A stretch of DNA of 64,000 nucleotides from Blastocladiella emersonii ATCC 22665 (taxonomy: Eukaryota; Blastocladiomycota; Blastocladiomycetes; Blastocladiales; Blastocladiaceae). The position numbers and the translations under genes were made by a program. The DNA lies in contig JANHCV010000002.1 of NCBI GenBank assembly GCA_025594325.1, positions 1,612,001 through 1,676,000 of the forward strand. Reading direction: 5' to 3'. Below the pieces are notes generated by a model. It was not told the origin of the DNA and ran no database searches. It saw nothing but the letters and a program-made list of their open reading frames with translations. Below, piece by piece: positions 10,429-21,208 of the stretch (position 1 is its first letter; each line of letters starts with the position of its first letter).

Positions 10429-10617
10429 TTGCTATGCATTGAGTGACTTGGTGGAGAGGGGGCCGGTTGCGGCGCTCGCGCGCGCTCGAGTCGGGTGAGC
10501 GGGGGTTCCGCCACCACCAGTCGAACAATCGAGACTTGCCGACCACCGACCACTCTAACACCGGCGTATGCTGGGAGGAGAACGAGGGCAGGGCGGGCGT
10601 GCCACGTCGACGGCGAG

Positions 10618-10630
10618 AGGACGCGTCGCG
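10618..10630 (+). promoter_or_regulatory. Recurring AGGACGCGTCGCG motif, Sec63 upstream region
   Basis: Second exact copy of the 13-mer described at 2608, again about 400 bases before a start codon (11026). Contains ACGCGT. Regulatory role unproven. Confidence 0.3.
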
Positions 10631-11025
10631 GTCGCGTGTGCGGCACGTGCTTGATCGCCGAGCGCCCATGAACCCGTGATCACGGGACGCGAGCGTAATG
10701 CAGAGGCGCCCTCATGTCGCGCGCGCGCCGCGAGTGCGCCCAAGTCGGAGCCGTGCCACGTCGCCGTCGCCCTCCTCCGGCTCCCCTCCCCCGCTCGCTC
10801 TCTCTCTCGGCCGCCCCAACCGCCCGCCCGGATCGCGCCCGTCAGACACTCGACGCAACGCAACGCATCACGGAGCGACGGACCCCCGACGAAGCACACC
10901 CACGACGACGCGCGCGGCTGGACCCTCGCTGCACTACAACCGACCTCGCTGGATCGCCCCTCCTTTGACCTTCACGCCATCCACCCGCCCGCGACTGCAA
11001 CCGCGACTGCACCGACGACGCCACC

Positions 11026-13212
11026 ATGACGCAGTATAGCTACGACGACACGGGCGTCTTCTTCGCCTACTTTGTGCTGACCGTTGCGCTGCTGGTGCTG
11101 GTCCCTGCCACGTACAAGTGGGTCATGGCCGGATCGCGTACGCTTTCTCCTGTGCTGTGGTCGACTCGAGTAGCTGACGCACCCGCCCCCTCAGGCTCGT
11201 TCCGCGACACGTACGCGTGCACCTGCGACCTGTGCAAGCGCAAGCACAAGGCCAACCGCAAGAAGGAGGCCAAGAACCACCGCGTCTCCAACTTTGCCAA
11301 GTACGTTACCCTTCTCTTGTGCTTCCTCGTCGCGTCGCTCACACGCGCTTCCGTCACCTACAGGCTCATTGCCCTCGGCGCCGGCTGGGCCGCCGTCATC
11401 TTCGCCGCGTACCACATCAGCGTGACCGAGCTCGACACGCCCGTCTCGTGGGACCCGTGGAACGTGCTCGGCATCGCCACCTCGGCCACCCGCTCCGAGA
11501 TCCGCAAGGCCTACCACAAGCTGTCGCTCGAGATGCACCCCGACAAGGTGGCCCCCGAGCTCAAGGAGAAGGCCAACTCCATCTTCGCCGACATCTCCAA
11601 GGCCTACAAGGTCCTGACCAACGCCGAGGCCCGTAAGAACTTTGAGGACTGGGGCCACCCCGACGGCAAGCAGTCCTTCTCCATGGGCATCGCGCTCCCG
11701 ACCTTCATGGTCGGCTCCACCTCGGCCCCGGCCGTCCTCGCCGGCTACTTCATCGCGTTCGGCGTGCTCCTCCCCTACGCCCTGCACACGTGGTGGAGCA
11801 AGACCCGCAACTACACCAAGGACAACGTGCACACCCGCTCCATGGGCATCCTGTTCAAGCGCACCCGCGAGGACGGTGGCCTCAAGTCGATCCTCAACAA
11901 CCTCGCCCACGCCCAGGAGCTCGCCGAGGAGTGCCCGCACCGCGGTGCCGCCGACGACAAGCACCTCGCCGAGCTCGAGCCGCAGGTCGCCGCCGCCTTC
12001 GAGGCGCTCGGCGAGACGTGGGACCCCAAGGAGGACCTCAAGCCCGCCACCACGCCGACCGCGCGCAAGGCCCTGGTGCACCTGCTCGCGCACTTCACGC
12101 GGCCCAAGGGGTACACGGCGTCGGCCGACGCGCAGCGCGCCGTCGTCAAGGCCGCGCACCTCCTGCACCGCGGCGTGCTGCAGATCACGCTGGCGCGCGG
12201 GTGGCTGATCCCGTCGCTGTACGCCATGGACCTGTCGCAGCTGCTCGCCCAGGGCGTGTGGCACTCGCGGTCGCCGCTGTTCCAGGTGCCCCACGCCACG
12301 GTCGACCTCGTCAAGCAGTGCGCGACGCGCGACCCGCCCGTGCGCTCGCTCCAGGATCTCGCCCTGCTCGACGACGCGGACCGCCGCGCCATCTTCAAGG
12401 GCCTCAAGAACGACCAGTACGCGGACGTGACCGCCTTCCTCCACGCGTTCCCGCGCATCGTGCTCGAGAAGCTCGACTTCAAGGTCGTTGGCGAGCCCAA
12501 CATCACCCCCGGGTCGCTCGTCACCTGCACCATCCGCCTGCGCCTCGTGTCCATCACGGTCCCGCTCGACTCGCTCAACGCCGAGTACGAGGCCAAGAAG
12601 GCGGCGCGCGCCGCCAAGATCGAGGCCGGCGAGCCCGTCTCGGACGACGAGGAGGACGTGGACGCGCTCGGGCTCGACGGCGAGGGCGACGGCGGCCGCG
12701 GCACCGCCGCCAAGGTCGACCTCGCGTCCAAGGTCAAGTTCTCGCACGCGCCCCGGTTCCCCGCCGACAAGCGGCCCGGGTGGTGGGTGTTCATCGGCAA
12801 CCTCGAGTCGAATCGCGTCATCACGGCCTCGCGCATCCCCGACCACTCGGAGGCCAAGAAGAAGGGCGCCAAGGGCGGCGACGACTCGGACCGGTTCACG
12901 GTCAAGCTCCAGTTCCAGGCGCCCGGCCAGGTCGGCGTGTACCCGTTCTCGGTGTTCCTCAAGTCGGACCACTGGGTCGGCGCCGACATGCGCCTCGACA
13001 TCCAGATGAAGGTCGAGCCGCCGCTCGCCGACCGCGTCGTCGAGGAGGAGGACGATATCTCGGACCCCGAGGAGGACACCATCGCCGGCCAGATGGCCAT
13101 CCTCCGCGGCCAGCGCGTCAAGCCCGCCGCCGGGTACGCCCCCGACTCGGGCGTGAATGCCGGCGCCGGGTCCGACTCGGACTCGTCGTCGTCCAGCGAC
13201 GAGGACGAGTAA
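11026..13212 (+). CDS. SEC63: Sec63, ER translocon J-protein
   Basis: Three exons, 11026..11137, 11195..11300 and 11364..13212, with introns of 57 and 63 bases that keep the frame open; 688 residues after splicing (yeast Sec63 is 663). Two membrane spans lie near residues 10-30 and 70-92, then the lumenal J domain with HPD at residues 131-133 (LEMHPDK), a third span near 190-222, and the cytosolic Sec63/Brl domain. The C-terminus is acidic (DSDSDSSSSSDEDE), as expected for the tail that binds Sec62. Sec63 recruits the lumenal Hsp70 (BiP/Kar2) to the Sec61 channel for post-translational import. The intron calls remove peptides that have no place in the J-protein topology, and both have a CTGAC- or CTAC-like site before the acceptor. 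Confidence 0.93.
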   Translation: MTQYSYDDTGVFFAYFVLTVALLVLVPATYKWVMAGSRTLSPVLWSTRVADAPAPSGSFRDTYACTCDLCKRKHKANRKKEAKNHRVSNFAKYVTLLLCFLVASLTRASVTYRLIALGAGWAAVIFAAYHISVTELDTPVSWDPWNVLGIATSATRSEIRKAYHKLSLEMHPDKVAPELKEKANSIFADISKAYKVLTNAEARKNFEDWGHPDGKQSFSMGIALPTFMVGSTSAPAVLAGYFIAFGVLLPYALHTWWSKTRNYTKDNVHTRSMGILFKRTREDGGLKSILNNLAHAQELAEECPHRGAADDKHLAELEPQVAAAFEALGETWDPKEDLKPATTPTARKALVHLLAHFTRPKGYTASADAQRAVVKAAHLLHRGVLQITLARGWLIPSLYAMDLSQLLAQGVWHSRSPLFQVPHATVDLVKQCATRDPPVRSLQDLALLDDADRRAIFKGLKNDQYADVTAFLHAFPRIVLEKLDFKVVGEPNITPGSLVTCTIRLRLVSITVPLDSLNAEYEAKKAARAAKIEAGEPVSDDEEDVDALGLDGEGDGGRGTAAKVDLASKVKFSHAPRFPADKRPGWWVFIGNLESNRVITASRIPDHSEAKKKGAKGGDDSDRFTVKLQFQAPGQVGVYPFSVFLKSDHWVGADMRLDIQMKVEPPLADRVVEEEDDISDPEEDTIAGQMAILRGQRVKPAAGYAPDSGVNAGAGSDSDSSSSSDEDE

Positions 13213-13277
13213 GGTGTATCTGTGTGTAGTGGAGAGAGTGTGTCGCGTATATAACTATATCTACGGCTACATTATCA

Positions 13278-14020
13278 TCATGCGACCGTGTTCCGCGGCA
13301 GCGTCCGCGCCGCCGCGTGCTCGGCCTGCTTCGCGCAAGCGACGATCTCCGCCGCCATGGCCGCGCCCGCGTACTGGTTCGACGGCGGCGCGCACGTGTA
13401 GTGCTCGAGCAGCATACCATCCGTCGAGGCGACGCGTGGCGCGGGAGTGCGCGGCTGCACCGACGTTGACGCGACGCGGATCGAGCGCGGCGTGCTGCCG
13501 GATGCAACCGCGGGACGCAGCGGCACACTCGCAAACGTCAGGTCCTTGTGCGTGTCGGGATCCTCGAACCTGCTCAGGGCCACAGCGCCGCCGACCACCG
13601 CCACGTCGAGCCCGAACCACACCATCGGCTCGGTCGGGACTAGCGGCAGGCCCGCGAACCGGAGCGCGACGAGGATCTGCGTCGCGGCCTGGTACGCGGC
13701 GAACCCGAGCTTCCACGTGCGCAGGGCCGACGAGGTTTCGCCAGCGACGAGCTCGCGGCGCAGATGCGCGGCGTGGACGCACACGTCGGCGACGAGGGCC
13801 AGGAGCCACGACGCGACGAAGCAAATGGCGATGGTTTGTGCGTCCGTGTTGCCGTCGGGTTCTGGAGAGCGGGGGGAAGGTGGTGAAAAGAGATTGCAGT
13901 GACGCGGCTGAGATGTTCGCGTGGATTCCGGCCATGAGCTCGCAGCCAGTGGTGAGAAGCGTGAGATGAACGTCGCGTCCAAGCGTGGCGTACGAGCAAC
14001 ACTGCGTGAACGGCAAGGTT
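13278..14020 (-). pseudogene. Broken or diverged member of the tandem three-exon membrane family (copy 1)
   Basis: The frame 13278-13860 contains the family core: a membrane span (ICFVASWLLALVADVCVHAA), the motif HLRREL, the motif TWKLGFAAYQAATQI and LDVAVV. Upstream, a fragment matching exon 1 of the sisters (LAVHAVLL followed by a GTACG donor at 13993) is preceded by an in-frame TAG and has no ATG. A second piece after an AG (LMAGIHANISAAS) resembles the start of exon 2 but is in a different frame from the core, and no GT-AG intron I could find joins them. The third exon seems fused to exon 2 with a 70-residue tail rich in Ala and Pro. Either a pseudogene or a copy with an unusual start; pseudogene preferred. 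Confidence 0.55.
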
Positions 14021-14228
14021 CTATATCGACGTGGCCGTGGCGACTGACCGGGAGCGAGCTTGGTTGATGGCACGAATGATGAACTGCGGTGCGATCACGG
14101 TTCCATCACCGCATCGTCCTGGACGCGCTCTTGACGCGTCGGTGCGGCGCGGTCGACTAGTGCACAGAAGATCCGCTTGGAGCGAGTGGATCACAATCAA
14201 GAATGTTTTATGGTCGGACGAGATTAAC

Positions 14229-14893
14229 TTACGACTGCTGACCAGCGACCGACAGGCGACGGGCCTCTGCGCGTTCGTCGTCGCTGTCGAACCGCCCGTC
14301 GTCCTTGTACCAGTACGCCTTAGGAAGAGTGAGGCTCGTCGCACCCGCGAGGGCAATCTTAGCACGCACGATTTCAAGGTCAGCCAGCCAGACGCGCACC
14401 CGGGTCGCAACGAAGTATTATCGCACCATAGCAACGTCCTTGCCGAGCCGAACCCACCAAGCCGAGCTCGGCCACAACGCTTCGGCGGGCCCGTACTTGA
14501 TCACCACCGTCTCCGTCGCCGCAAAGTAGACGGGGAGGACGAGTTTCGGCGCCTGCAAGCCCGCGGAAAAGCGGCCGGTGAGCTCGCGGCGCAAGTAATG
14601 AATGTGCCGCGCGAGGTCGAAGAGGTACGCGGGAATCCAGGTGCAGAGCATGACGAGGAACAGGATGTCTACCCCTTGGTCGCTGCTCTCGCGCTGCTGG
14701 TCCACGGACGAGACGGCGCGAAGCTGCGCGGCGACGGCGCGGATCGCTGGGTACAGGTACACGACGGGAATGAGCTGCGCGGCGTTAGCGAGCGACAACA
14801 AGGCCGAAGACGCGTCGTGTGACGTACCAGCGAGAACGCGTGCGCGATCCAGCGTGCAGTCGGGATGCCGTTGAACAGCTCGCGTTGCCCCAT
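14229..14893 (-). CDS. Tandem-family small multi-pass membrane protein (copy 2)
   Basis: Three exons, complement(14828..14893, 14427..14774, 14229..14357); introns of 53 and 69 bases, both phase 0; 180 residues. Exon 1 encodes MGQRELFNGIPTARWIAHAF, exon 2 three or four hydrophobic segments with the family motifs YLRREL, YFAATETV and GKDVAM, exon 3 a last hydrophobic piece and IALAGATSLTLPKAYW followed by an acidic tail. Exon boundaries agree with copies 3 and 4 exactly, which is the main evidence for the model. The second donor is GTGCGA, unlike the usual GTACG. Probably a small integral membrane protein with four spans; I do not recognise the family and its function is unknown. Confidence 0.72.
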
Positions 14894-15556
14894 GTTAGGT
14901 CGGCTTGACTATCTGTACTGAGTATCGGAAGAGAACGAGGGATAACGTTTCGTTGAGGTGAGGAGCGCCGTTTCGCTGGCCGCGCAGGGTCTGCACCCGT
15001 TTGAGCTGTGAGCGCTGCTGCCATTGCGGCGCGAAACGAGCTGTCGCTCAGGCGAAACCCCGCCGACACGAGTTAAGTGCCCATGCGCGTACGGATTTGA
15101 CGGTCATGAAGCAATCGCAGCAGTCAAAGATCTTTTTGCAATCAAGCGATGCATTGACTGGTTGCAGAGTGAGGAGAGAGGACTCGAGACTCGGCCACAA
15201 GCGAGCAAACTCCGCAGATCACAGAGGACAGAGGAGGGAGCCCGGCGTGCTCGTTTGGAGTTTGACCGCACGCGCACGCGCCAAGTCGCAGGCACCACGT
15301 TTGGCATGTCGGCGCTGGCGTTCGCGAGCGCCTTTGAGTTCAGGCCGCCGCGGGCAGGCCGGATGTGAGTTGTCGCGCGCAATACACGTCCGTGTATCTC
15401 GACGCGTCTCACTTCTACCTCCTGCAAGTTGCATGTCAAGGTCGCGCGCCAGTTGTTCCGGCGGGGGCGATAAGAGCCATAACGGCTTGAGAAAAGCAAC
15501 GGATTGAACGATGTATCACGCAAGGAAGACGATGTAAAAGCGAGAGGCTGGCTGCC
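14894..15556. other. Gene-less spacer between family copies 2 and 3
   Basis: Frames of up to 139 codons occur on the minus strand, but they carry no family motifs, no hydrophobic pattern and no visible splice partners. Nothing further seen. Confidence 0.4.
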
Positions 15557-16257
15557 TCAGAGGGCCGTGGCAAGGTCGTAGCTGGGCGGCTGCTCAGCTT
15601 GGTCGCTGAGCGGCCGGTTCACCAGTCGGCCGCTTTCCTTGGTGCGCGTGACGCGAGAGTCGCGGTGAGCCGTGCGGTCGTCAAAGTTGCGCAGGAATCG
15701 CTTGGGCAGGTGGATCGCCGTCTCGATGCCAAGGAAGAGCTACTCGGGTAGGATGCGGTCAGTTCCGGGCTTCAAGGGCCGAGTCCGCCTCACGTACCAT
15801 CGCCACATCCTTGATGAGCCATAGAATGAGGAGGTTGGGCTGCAGCGCGCCCGTGCGGTTGTTGGAGAACCAAATGACCTCGGTGACGGCGAGGTAGACG
15901 GCAAAACCGACCTTCCATGGTCGAATCGCTGTAGCGTCGAACCGGCCGTGAAGCTCGTCGCGCAGGTGGTAGCCGTGAACAGCGAGGTCGGTCAAGTAGA
16001 CGAGGATCCAGCTGGACAGCAGCGCGATGAGACCGGAGCTCTCGGCCTCAGCGTCAGTCGAGCTGCGGCTTGCTGGTCCCACGGCCAGCAGGACGAGCAG
16101 CATGGACGCCGCGGAGATGATCTAGTTGAATGCGAATGAGATCAGACCATCGCTACTGGATATCGGTCCATTGTCGAAGACAGTGGGTGCAGCGTACAAG
16201 GAGCAGCAGGTGGAGGACGAGCCGCTTCGTCGGGAGCTGCTTAATTGCGCTCAGCAT
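15557..16257 (-). CDS. Tandem-family small multi-pass membrane protein with PPxY tail (copy 3)
   Basis: Three exons, complement(16198..16257, 15798..16121, 15557..15739), phase-0 introns of 76 and 58 bases, 188 residues. Exon 1 MLSAIKQLPTKRLVLHLLLL; exon 2 has spans and the family motifs HLRDELHGRF, WKVGFAVYLAVTEVIWF and LWLIKDVAM; exon 3 begins LFLGIETAIHLPKRFL and ends QPPSYDLATAL. PPSY is a PPxY motif of the kind bound by WW domains of Nedd4/Rsp5 ubiquitin ligases, which could mark the protein for ubiquitin-dependent sorting (inference). The histidine in the HLR motif and the lysine of KDxAM are shared with copy 2. Family unknown. Confidence 0.75.
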
Positions 16258-17953
16258 GGTTCAAGAATGACGTTGCGCCGAGTGAGAGGAGAGGTGGCGA
16301 AAAGCGGCCGCTTTATGTCGAAGGGAACAGTGGAACGAGGGGGAGAAAGGGCCGGAGGTGGGGACCCCACTGCACCGCATCGCTGGTTCGAAAGATTGAA
16401 CCTGGATTCAGGTCCCGCCGGCTGAGCTAACGCACCGCCTAGGCGGTCATCAGCTAAAGACCCGGCGGAGCAGGCGTCCTGTCTCAGCCTGGTTTCAAAT
16501 TGGCACGATAAAACTGAGTATAGCCGAAGGGCCGAACACGAGGGATGCGCCACGGCGGCGCACCGAGGCTGATGGGAACTGATGCGGGAGCACGTGAATA
16601 TCACATGATATCCCGACGCGTCTCAAGGGACCTTCTCGAGCGTCTGGTCAACAAGCGAAGGCTTATCTTATAGCTATAAGAACCAAACTAAAACGACTTG
16701 GGAGGTAACCGAGGAGCACTGCTGTGTGCTGAGTGGAGGTGCGAGCGAAGCTTGGCTTGGACGAGGCCGCGACGAGGAGGTCGTCGGATTGCTGAACTCA
16801 GCAATCAGCTTCACGGGAGCCCTCATTATCAAGTAGAATGGGCGATTGCGATGACCTGCATGCGTGTGCTCTGGTATTCAGCGGCACGAAAAGCGCTGCG
16901 AGCTGCCGGACTAACGTACGAGGAGCAGGAAGTGAGTGACTCTGCGTGCCGGCGAGACGCGCGAGCCGCTCTTGTTCGGCGACTGGGTAGAGGATGACAT
17001 GTTCGAAAAGAGTGTTATGGTCAACACATCTTTGCGGGCCCCAGCGGGTTTTGATGTTCATCCGCTGCGAGGCGGCAGAGACCATCGTGGTAAGAACGCC
17101 ACTGGGGCCACCGCACACGTCCGCATCGCGCCAACCTCATCGATTTCCGTTGTCTTGCACAGTACATGAGCAAGCCCGTCGACGGCGGAACGTGCTGTGC
17201 TGCGGTGACCCGTTGATGAGCGTAGTGATCGCACGTCGCTGTGGCGCAACGCGATAACGCGTCCATCACCGCTGTCCGCGCACGCCAACCTTGCACTCGG
17301 AGAACAGCATGTAAGGTACTCTAAGCCTAGCCCTGCTCAAGACTGGTTTAGATATCACCATCAACGTTGAATGGAGGTGTGCGCTTCAAGTGGTTCGCAA
17401 GCATCTCCCACCCACCAAGTGTCGGAAAGGTTCCCCGCGCTCACACGCGCGCGTTGCCCCCCTTTTTGCTGGGTCTCGGCGCAGAGCACTCGTTGGTCCG
17501 TGGCTCACAAGCTTTGGGCGCAGCGCGTGCACACTTCGTCTGAAAGCCCCTGATAATAATAAATTAAATGTGTAAGCGTCGTGTGTATTGACGCTGCGTC
17601 GTATTCGGGCTGGCGGGAGCGATCCCTAAAATCGTTTTGCTTTAGTGTTGCGACAAGCTTTGAGTGTCCGGGTCGCTGTTGTCAAGGGCAAAAGCCCTGT
17701 AGCTGACGACCGCTACAGGACAACAGCCTTGATGGTAGTAAGCTCTGACGCGGCCATCCATCGATGGTGCTGCGCGTGCCCCGCCCTTCTCTACGCCGGG
17801 TAACAGCTGAGATTGATTGCGCGAACGTCCAGTTCCTTCGCGGTTCGTACTTAACCTCACCACTCGTCGACTAACATGAGAGAATCAGCGAAACCACTAG
17901 TTTATCCTTCGCACAACACACATGACAAGCATTGTACCGCCTTGGCCAAGGTT
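16258..17953. other. Gene-poor stretch of 1.7 kb
   Basis: No frame with recognisable motifs on either strand. A tRNA-like box (TAGCTCAGCCGG on the minus strand near 16425) does not fold into a cloverleaf. Codon bias in the frames here is weak. The stretch is less GC-rich by eye than the genes around it. Confidence 0.4.
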
Positions 17954-18847
17954 TCAAGAGGAAGTCGACGCAGCACTCGGTGGGACCAGCATCGTGTTGC
18001 TCGCCACAGAGTACGACGACTGCGGGCGCGGAGAAAGCAGTAGAGACGCCGTGGTCGAGCTGGGCCGGGCCGATCTGGATCTGGAACTGGAACTGATACT
18101 TGAGCGTGTACGCCGCAATGAGCGCTCGTCGCCCATGCCAGCTTTGGCGATCTCGCTTGGAAGAGTGAATCCGAGAGACATGGCCACGAAGAACTACACG
18201 AACGCTCCGCGCTGATGAGTCTACCGTGGTATTCGTAACGACAGTATCCGCGCGTACCAGGACCATATCCTTGATCAGCCAGACGAGGACCGAAGTCGGC
18301 CGAAGCGCCGTCTCCTTGCTTCCCGCGAACCAGAGGATCTCGGTGCTCGCCAGGAAAACTGAACCGAAGAGCTTCCAGTTGCGCAAGGTCATGGACGGGT
18401 TGCCGTGGAGCTCGTGGCGGACCTGTACCGCATGGAACACGAGGTCAAAGGGGGTGTACGCGAGCCACACCGAGAGAATGGAGATGTGGACGATGCGGTC
18501 GTTCTTTGCACTACCGAAACGGACGGCGCTTGTCGAGCCGCTGGACGATGGCTCAGCGCTCGGTGCGCCAGGACCTGCATCAAACTTGTCATCAAAAGTC
18601 AGCGGGTCGGTGCCCGCGGTGCCGGAGGACTCGTTCAGCTCGTTGGCGAGCTTGAAGAGCGCCACTACGATGAAGTAGAAGGGAGCAATGGAGATGGCCT
18701 ACGCCGCGGGTGCAAGGGTCAGTGAACAAACACGCTCCCATGCTCCGACACGGATAACCGTACAGCGAGGAGCACATGGGTCAACCAGCGCAGCGGCGAG
18801 ATACGCGGGCGGCTACTGTTTAGCTTCGTATACTCATTGCTGAACAT
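17954..18847 (-). CDS. Tandem-family small multi-pass membrane protein (copy 4)
   Basis: Three exons, complement(18764..18847, 18258..18698, 17954..18193), phase-0 introns of 65 and 64 bases, 254 residues. Exon 1 MFSNEYTKLNSSRPRISPLR then WLTHVLLA; exon 2 starts AISIAPFYFIVVALFKLA, has a Ser/Pro/Asp loop unique to this copy, then the family core VRHELHG, NWKLFGSVFLASTEILWF and LVWLIKDMVL; exon 3 starts FFVAMSLGFTLPSEIA, matching exon 3 of copies 2 and 3, and continues with a Ser/Arg-rich tail. A longer frame reads through the second intron; the spliced form is preferred because it restores the exon-3 similarity. Function unknown. Confidence 0.74.
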
Positions 18848-19249
18848 GGTTGCAGGGCGGCTACAAAGGGGAAGGAGACGGCGAGAAGGGAAGGAATCGA
18901 GAGAGTGGTTTCTGAGGCTCCTGAGAAACGCCGCGCGCCGTCCCCTTGTCTTCTCGCACCGGCATGGCTTGCGTGCGTGTGATGGTGCGCGCGGTTAATC
19001 GCATGTGGCGCTGCACGTCAAACGCGGTGTGGTGGCTCATGTGGCGCAGCGCGTGGACGGGATGTTTCAAGACATTTGAGGCACGAAAGCGCTCAGGCAG
19101 ACCTTGCACCGTCGTCGAGGCGACTTGACAGTAAAGAATCTGATATATTCAGCGTTGAATCATGTGCAAGCGATTAAAATTATGGTGATGAAAGAGCCCG
19201 GACCCAAACCGTTCTGGGTGCGCGCCCCGAGTTCGCAGGTATATGACGG
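18848..19249. other. Intergenic spacer
   Basis: About 400 bases between two minus-strand genes. An AT-richer segment around 19135-19190 (GATATATTCAG, ATTAAAATTATGG) may hold the end of the ankyrin-like gene's transcript. No gene seen. Confidence 0.4.
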
Positions 19250-20077
19250 TCAGCGAGATTCCTTGAATTTATCAAGCTTGGCCTTCTGCACGATCCAGTC
19301 GAGAACCTCGGTGTTGTTCTTGCTGCTCGCGTACTCAGCGACTTGCGCCCAGAAGCCGTCGCTGCCGCACTCGAGTTCGCGACCCGGATCCGCAGTGACG
19401 AGCCACGCGAGAAACCCGAGCTGGTTGTGATCGACAGCAACCTTGGCGACGCCGAGCCAGTCGACGGCCTCACTCTCGATCAAATGAGACTTTTGTTCAA
19501 GCAGCATGGTGTAACCGATCCGCGCCGCGAGCGGCAGAAACGACGGGAGGATGAAGAACTCGAGGTCCGAGGAGGCCCACCAGTCGAGCGCGTCGACGTG
19601 GCCTTCGCGAGCTGCAATGTCGAGAGAGTCGGGCATGTACTCGTCGATCAGCTCGTGCTCGTACATCCATTCGAGAACCTGGGCGTGGCCGTTTTCAGTC
19701 GCGACGTTGGCGGCGCTGACGTAATAATCGAGAAGCCAGTTCTGGTCCCGCCACGATTCGACCACGCCCACGCTCATCCAATAGTCCAAGAGGTCGACGT
19801 GACCCGATGCGCACAGGAGCAAGTAGTAAAAGTCGCGCTGATCGGGATCTTTCGTCGGTCCACGGTTGCGGATAAGCTCGTCGCGGAGAGCCTGGTGGCG
19901 AGGCGCGAGTGCGGGTTTGTAGATAGACTTGTGCAGCGACCAGCAGAAGACGGCTTTCCGCAGGCGCTTGAGGTCTGGCGCGACGTGAAGTAGCGCGCGA
20001 GGGTCGGTCTCCTTGACGTCGAGCAGCAGCGTCCGGATGAGGATTTCCTCGATGAGCTCATAGGGCAAGATCTTCAT
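19250..20077 (-). CDS. Ankyrin-like repeat protein with F-box-like N-terminus
   Basis: 275 residues, no introns. It starts MKILPYELIEEILIRTLLLD, an F-box-like helix also related to the N-terminal module of the LRR genes in this window, then residues 85-270 hold five or six degenerate ankyrin-like repeats: ASGHVDLLDYW, ATENGHAQVLEWMYE, AAREGHVDALDWW and later weaker copies. This pattern (A-x-x-G-H-x-x-x-L-x-W) is typical of the large ankyrin families of amoebae, giant viruses and zoosporic fungi. Likely a protein-binding adaptor, possibly for an SCF ubiquitin ligase if the F-box reading is right. It ends FKESR. Confidence 0.8.
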   Translation of the reverse strand: MKILPYELIEEILIRTLLLDVKETDPRALLHVAPDLKRLRKAVFCWSLHKSIYKPALAPRHQALRDELIRNRGPTKDPDQRDFYYLLLCASGHVDLLDYWMSVGVVESWRDQNWLLDYYVSAANVATENGHAQVLEWMYEHELIDEYMPDSLDIAAREGHVDALDWWASSDLEFFILPSFLPLAARIGYTMLLEQKSHLIESEAVDWLGVAKVAVDHNQLGFLAWLVTADPGRELECGSDGFWAQVAEYASSKNNTEVLDWIVQKAKLDKFKESR

Positions 20078-20291
20078 TGTTGCATCAAGTCTGGTTGCAT
20101 CGATGGTGGTGCTTCATGGGATGTGGTTTACGCTGTGAGAGAAGCGGCTGAGCGGCCTCTGCCGCGGTTGATGGGCCACGCGGCGCCAGGAGGGCGAGGC
20201 CGCGCGCGTGTTTCTTCGCGGCGCAAGTCGACGGCGGGTATGAATTCAGTCTATTTGTACAAGCATGTAGCAACGCAGCACGGCGCGTCGC

Positions 20292-21208
20292 CTACTGGGC
20301 GTTGGCCGCGACGGCGGCCTCCTCGTCGTGCTCGGCGGGGTTGGCGATCGACTTCTTGGGCGGCCACAGGACGAAAATGGAGGTGCGGGCCTTGTAGGCC
20401 TGGTACTCGGGGAGGTGGCCGTAGCGCTTGTCGGAGCTCTGCTCGAGGAGGCGCACGCCCGACCCGAAGTAGAGGAGGTAGGTGACGAAGAGCGGCGAAA
20501 GGATGCTGACCCAGTTCCACCCGTCGACGAACCCGTTGATGCACAGCATGAACATGCCGTACCAGAGCGTCACCTCGCCGACTAGATGGGTGAGCAGGGT
20601 GAGTGACGGTCGAGAGAGAACACGAGCAGGCCAAACGGGCACGTACAGTAGTTGGGATGGCGCGAGTACGCCCACAGGCCCGAGGTGATGAACTTGGTCG
20701 GGTTGGCGTTCTTGAACGTATTCTTCTGGTAGTCGGAGATGGCCTCGACGGCGAACCCGAAGACCCAGACGACGATGCCGACGATATCGAGTGCGTTGAG
20801 CGCGGGCTGGCGCGACGCGGGGTTGGTGGCGACGACGTAGACGCCGAGGCCCGTGAGCCAGACCCAGGCGATCTGCGCGACAAAGGCGAAGAGCAGGCGG
20901 AACGGCGCCTTCTTGATCTCGTCGAAGCGGTGGTCCTTGCCCTCGCGCAGGACGCGGCGGAACAGGAAGAAGCCGAGGCGCGAGCACCACACGAGCGAGA
21001 AGGCCACGGCGATGATCTGGCGCGGGTTGAGCGACGCCAGCGGCTCGCCGTCGGGCCGGTTGAGCAGCGCCGTCAGGAAGCACGCCATGTAGGTCAGCGA
21101 CCCGGACAGGTCGTAGAAGCGCTCCGTCTGCAGCGGCGCCGAGATGGCCCACGTCGCGATCTGGATGGCCGCATCGATGATGAAGACGAGGAGGGGCCCG
21201 TTGATCAT
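20292..21208 (-). CDS. DUF1295 / steroid 5-alpha-reductase-like membrane enzyme
   Basis: Two exons, complement(20647..21208, 20292..20581), one 65-base intron (donor GTACGT), 283 residues. Splicing rebuilds the family signature SRHPNYFGE across the junction at residue 188; without it the frame ends early. Six or seven hydrophobic spans, the motif GRxxR-like LVWCSRLGFFLFRRVLREGK, and a C-terminal EYQAYKARTSIF typical of DUF1295 proteins. The family belongs to the isoprenylcysteine methyltransferase / steroid reductase superfamily and is thought to use NADPH or SAM on lipid substrates at the ER; the substrate here cannot be told. The C-terminus lacks a clear KKxx signal (AVAANAQ). Confidence 0.88.

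Noticed and set aside
11191-12972. 593-codon minus-strand frame inside Sec63
   Set aside because: Low-complexity shadow frame; Sec63 on the other strand has the J domain, spans and acidic tail.
16375-16445. Possible tRNA gene (TAGCTCAGCCGG and GGTTCAATC on the minus strand)
   Set aside because: The D-arm-like and T-arm-like boxes are too close, no anticodon arm fits between them, and the acceptor ends do not pair.
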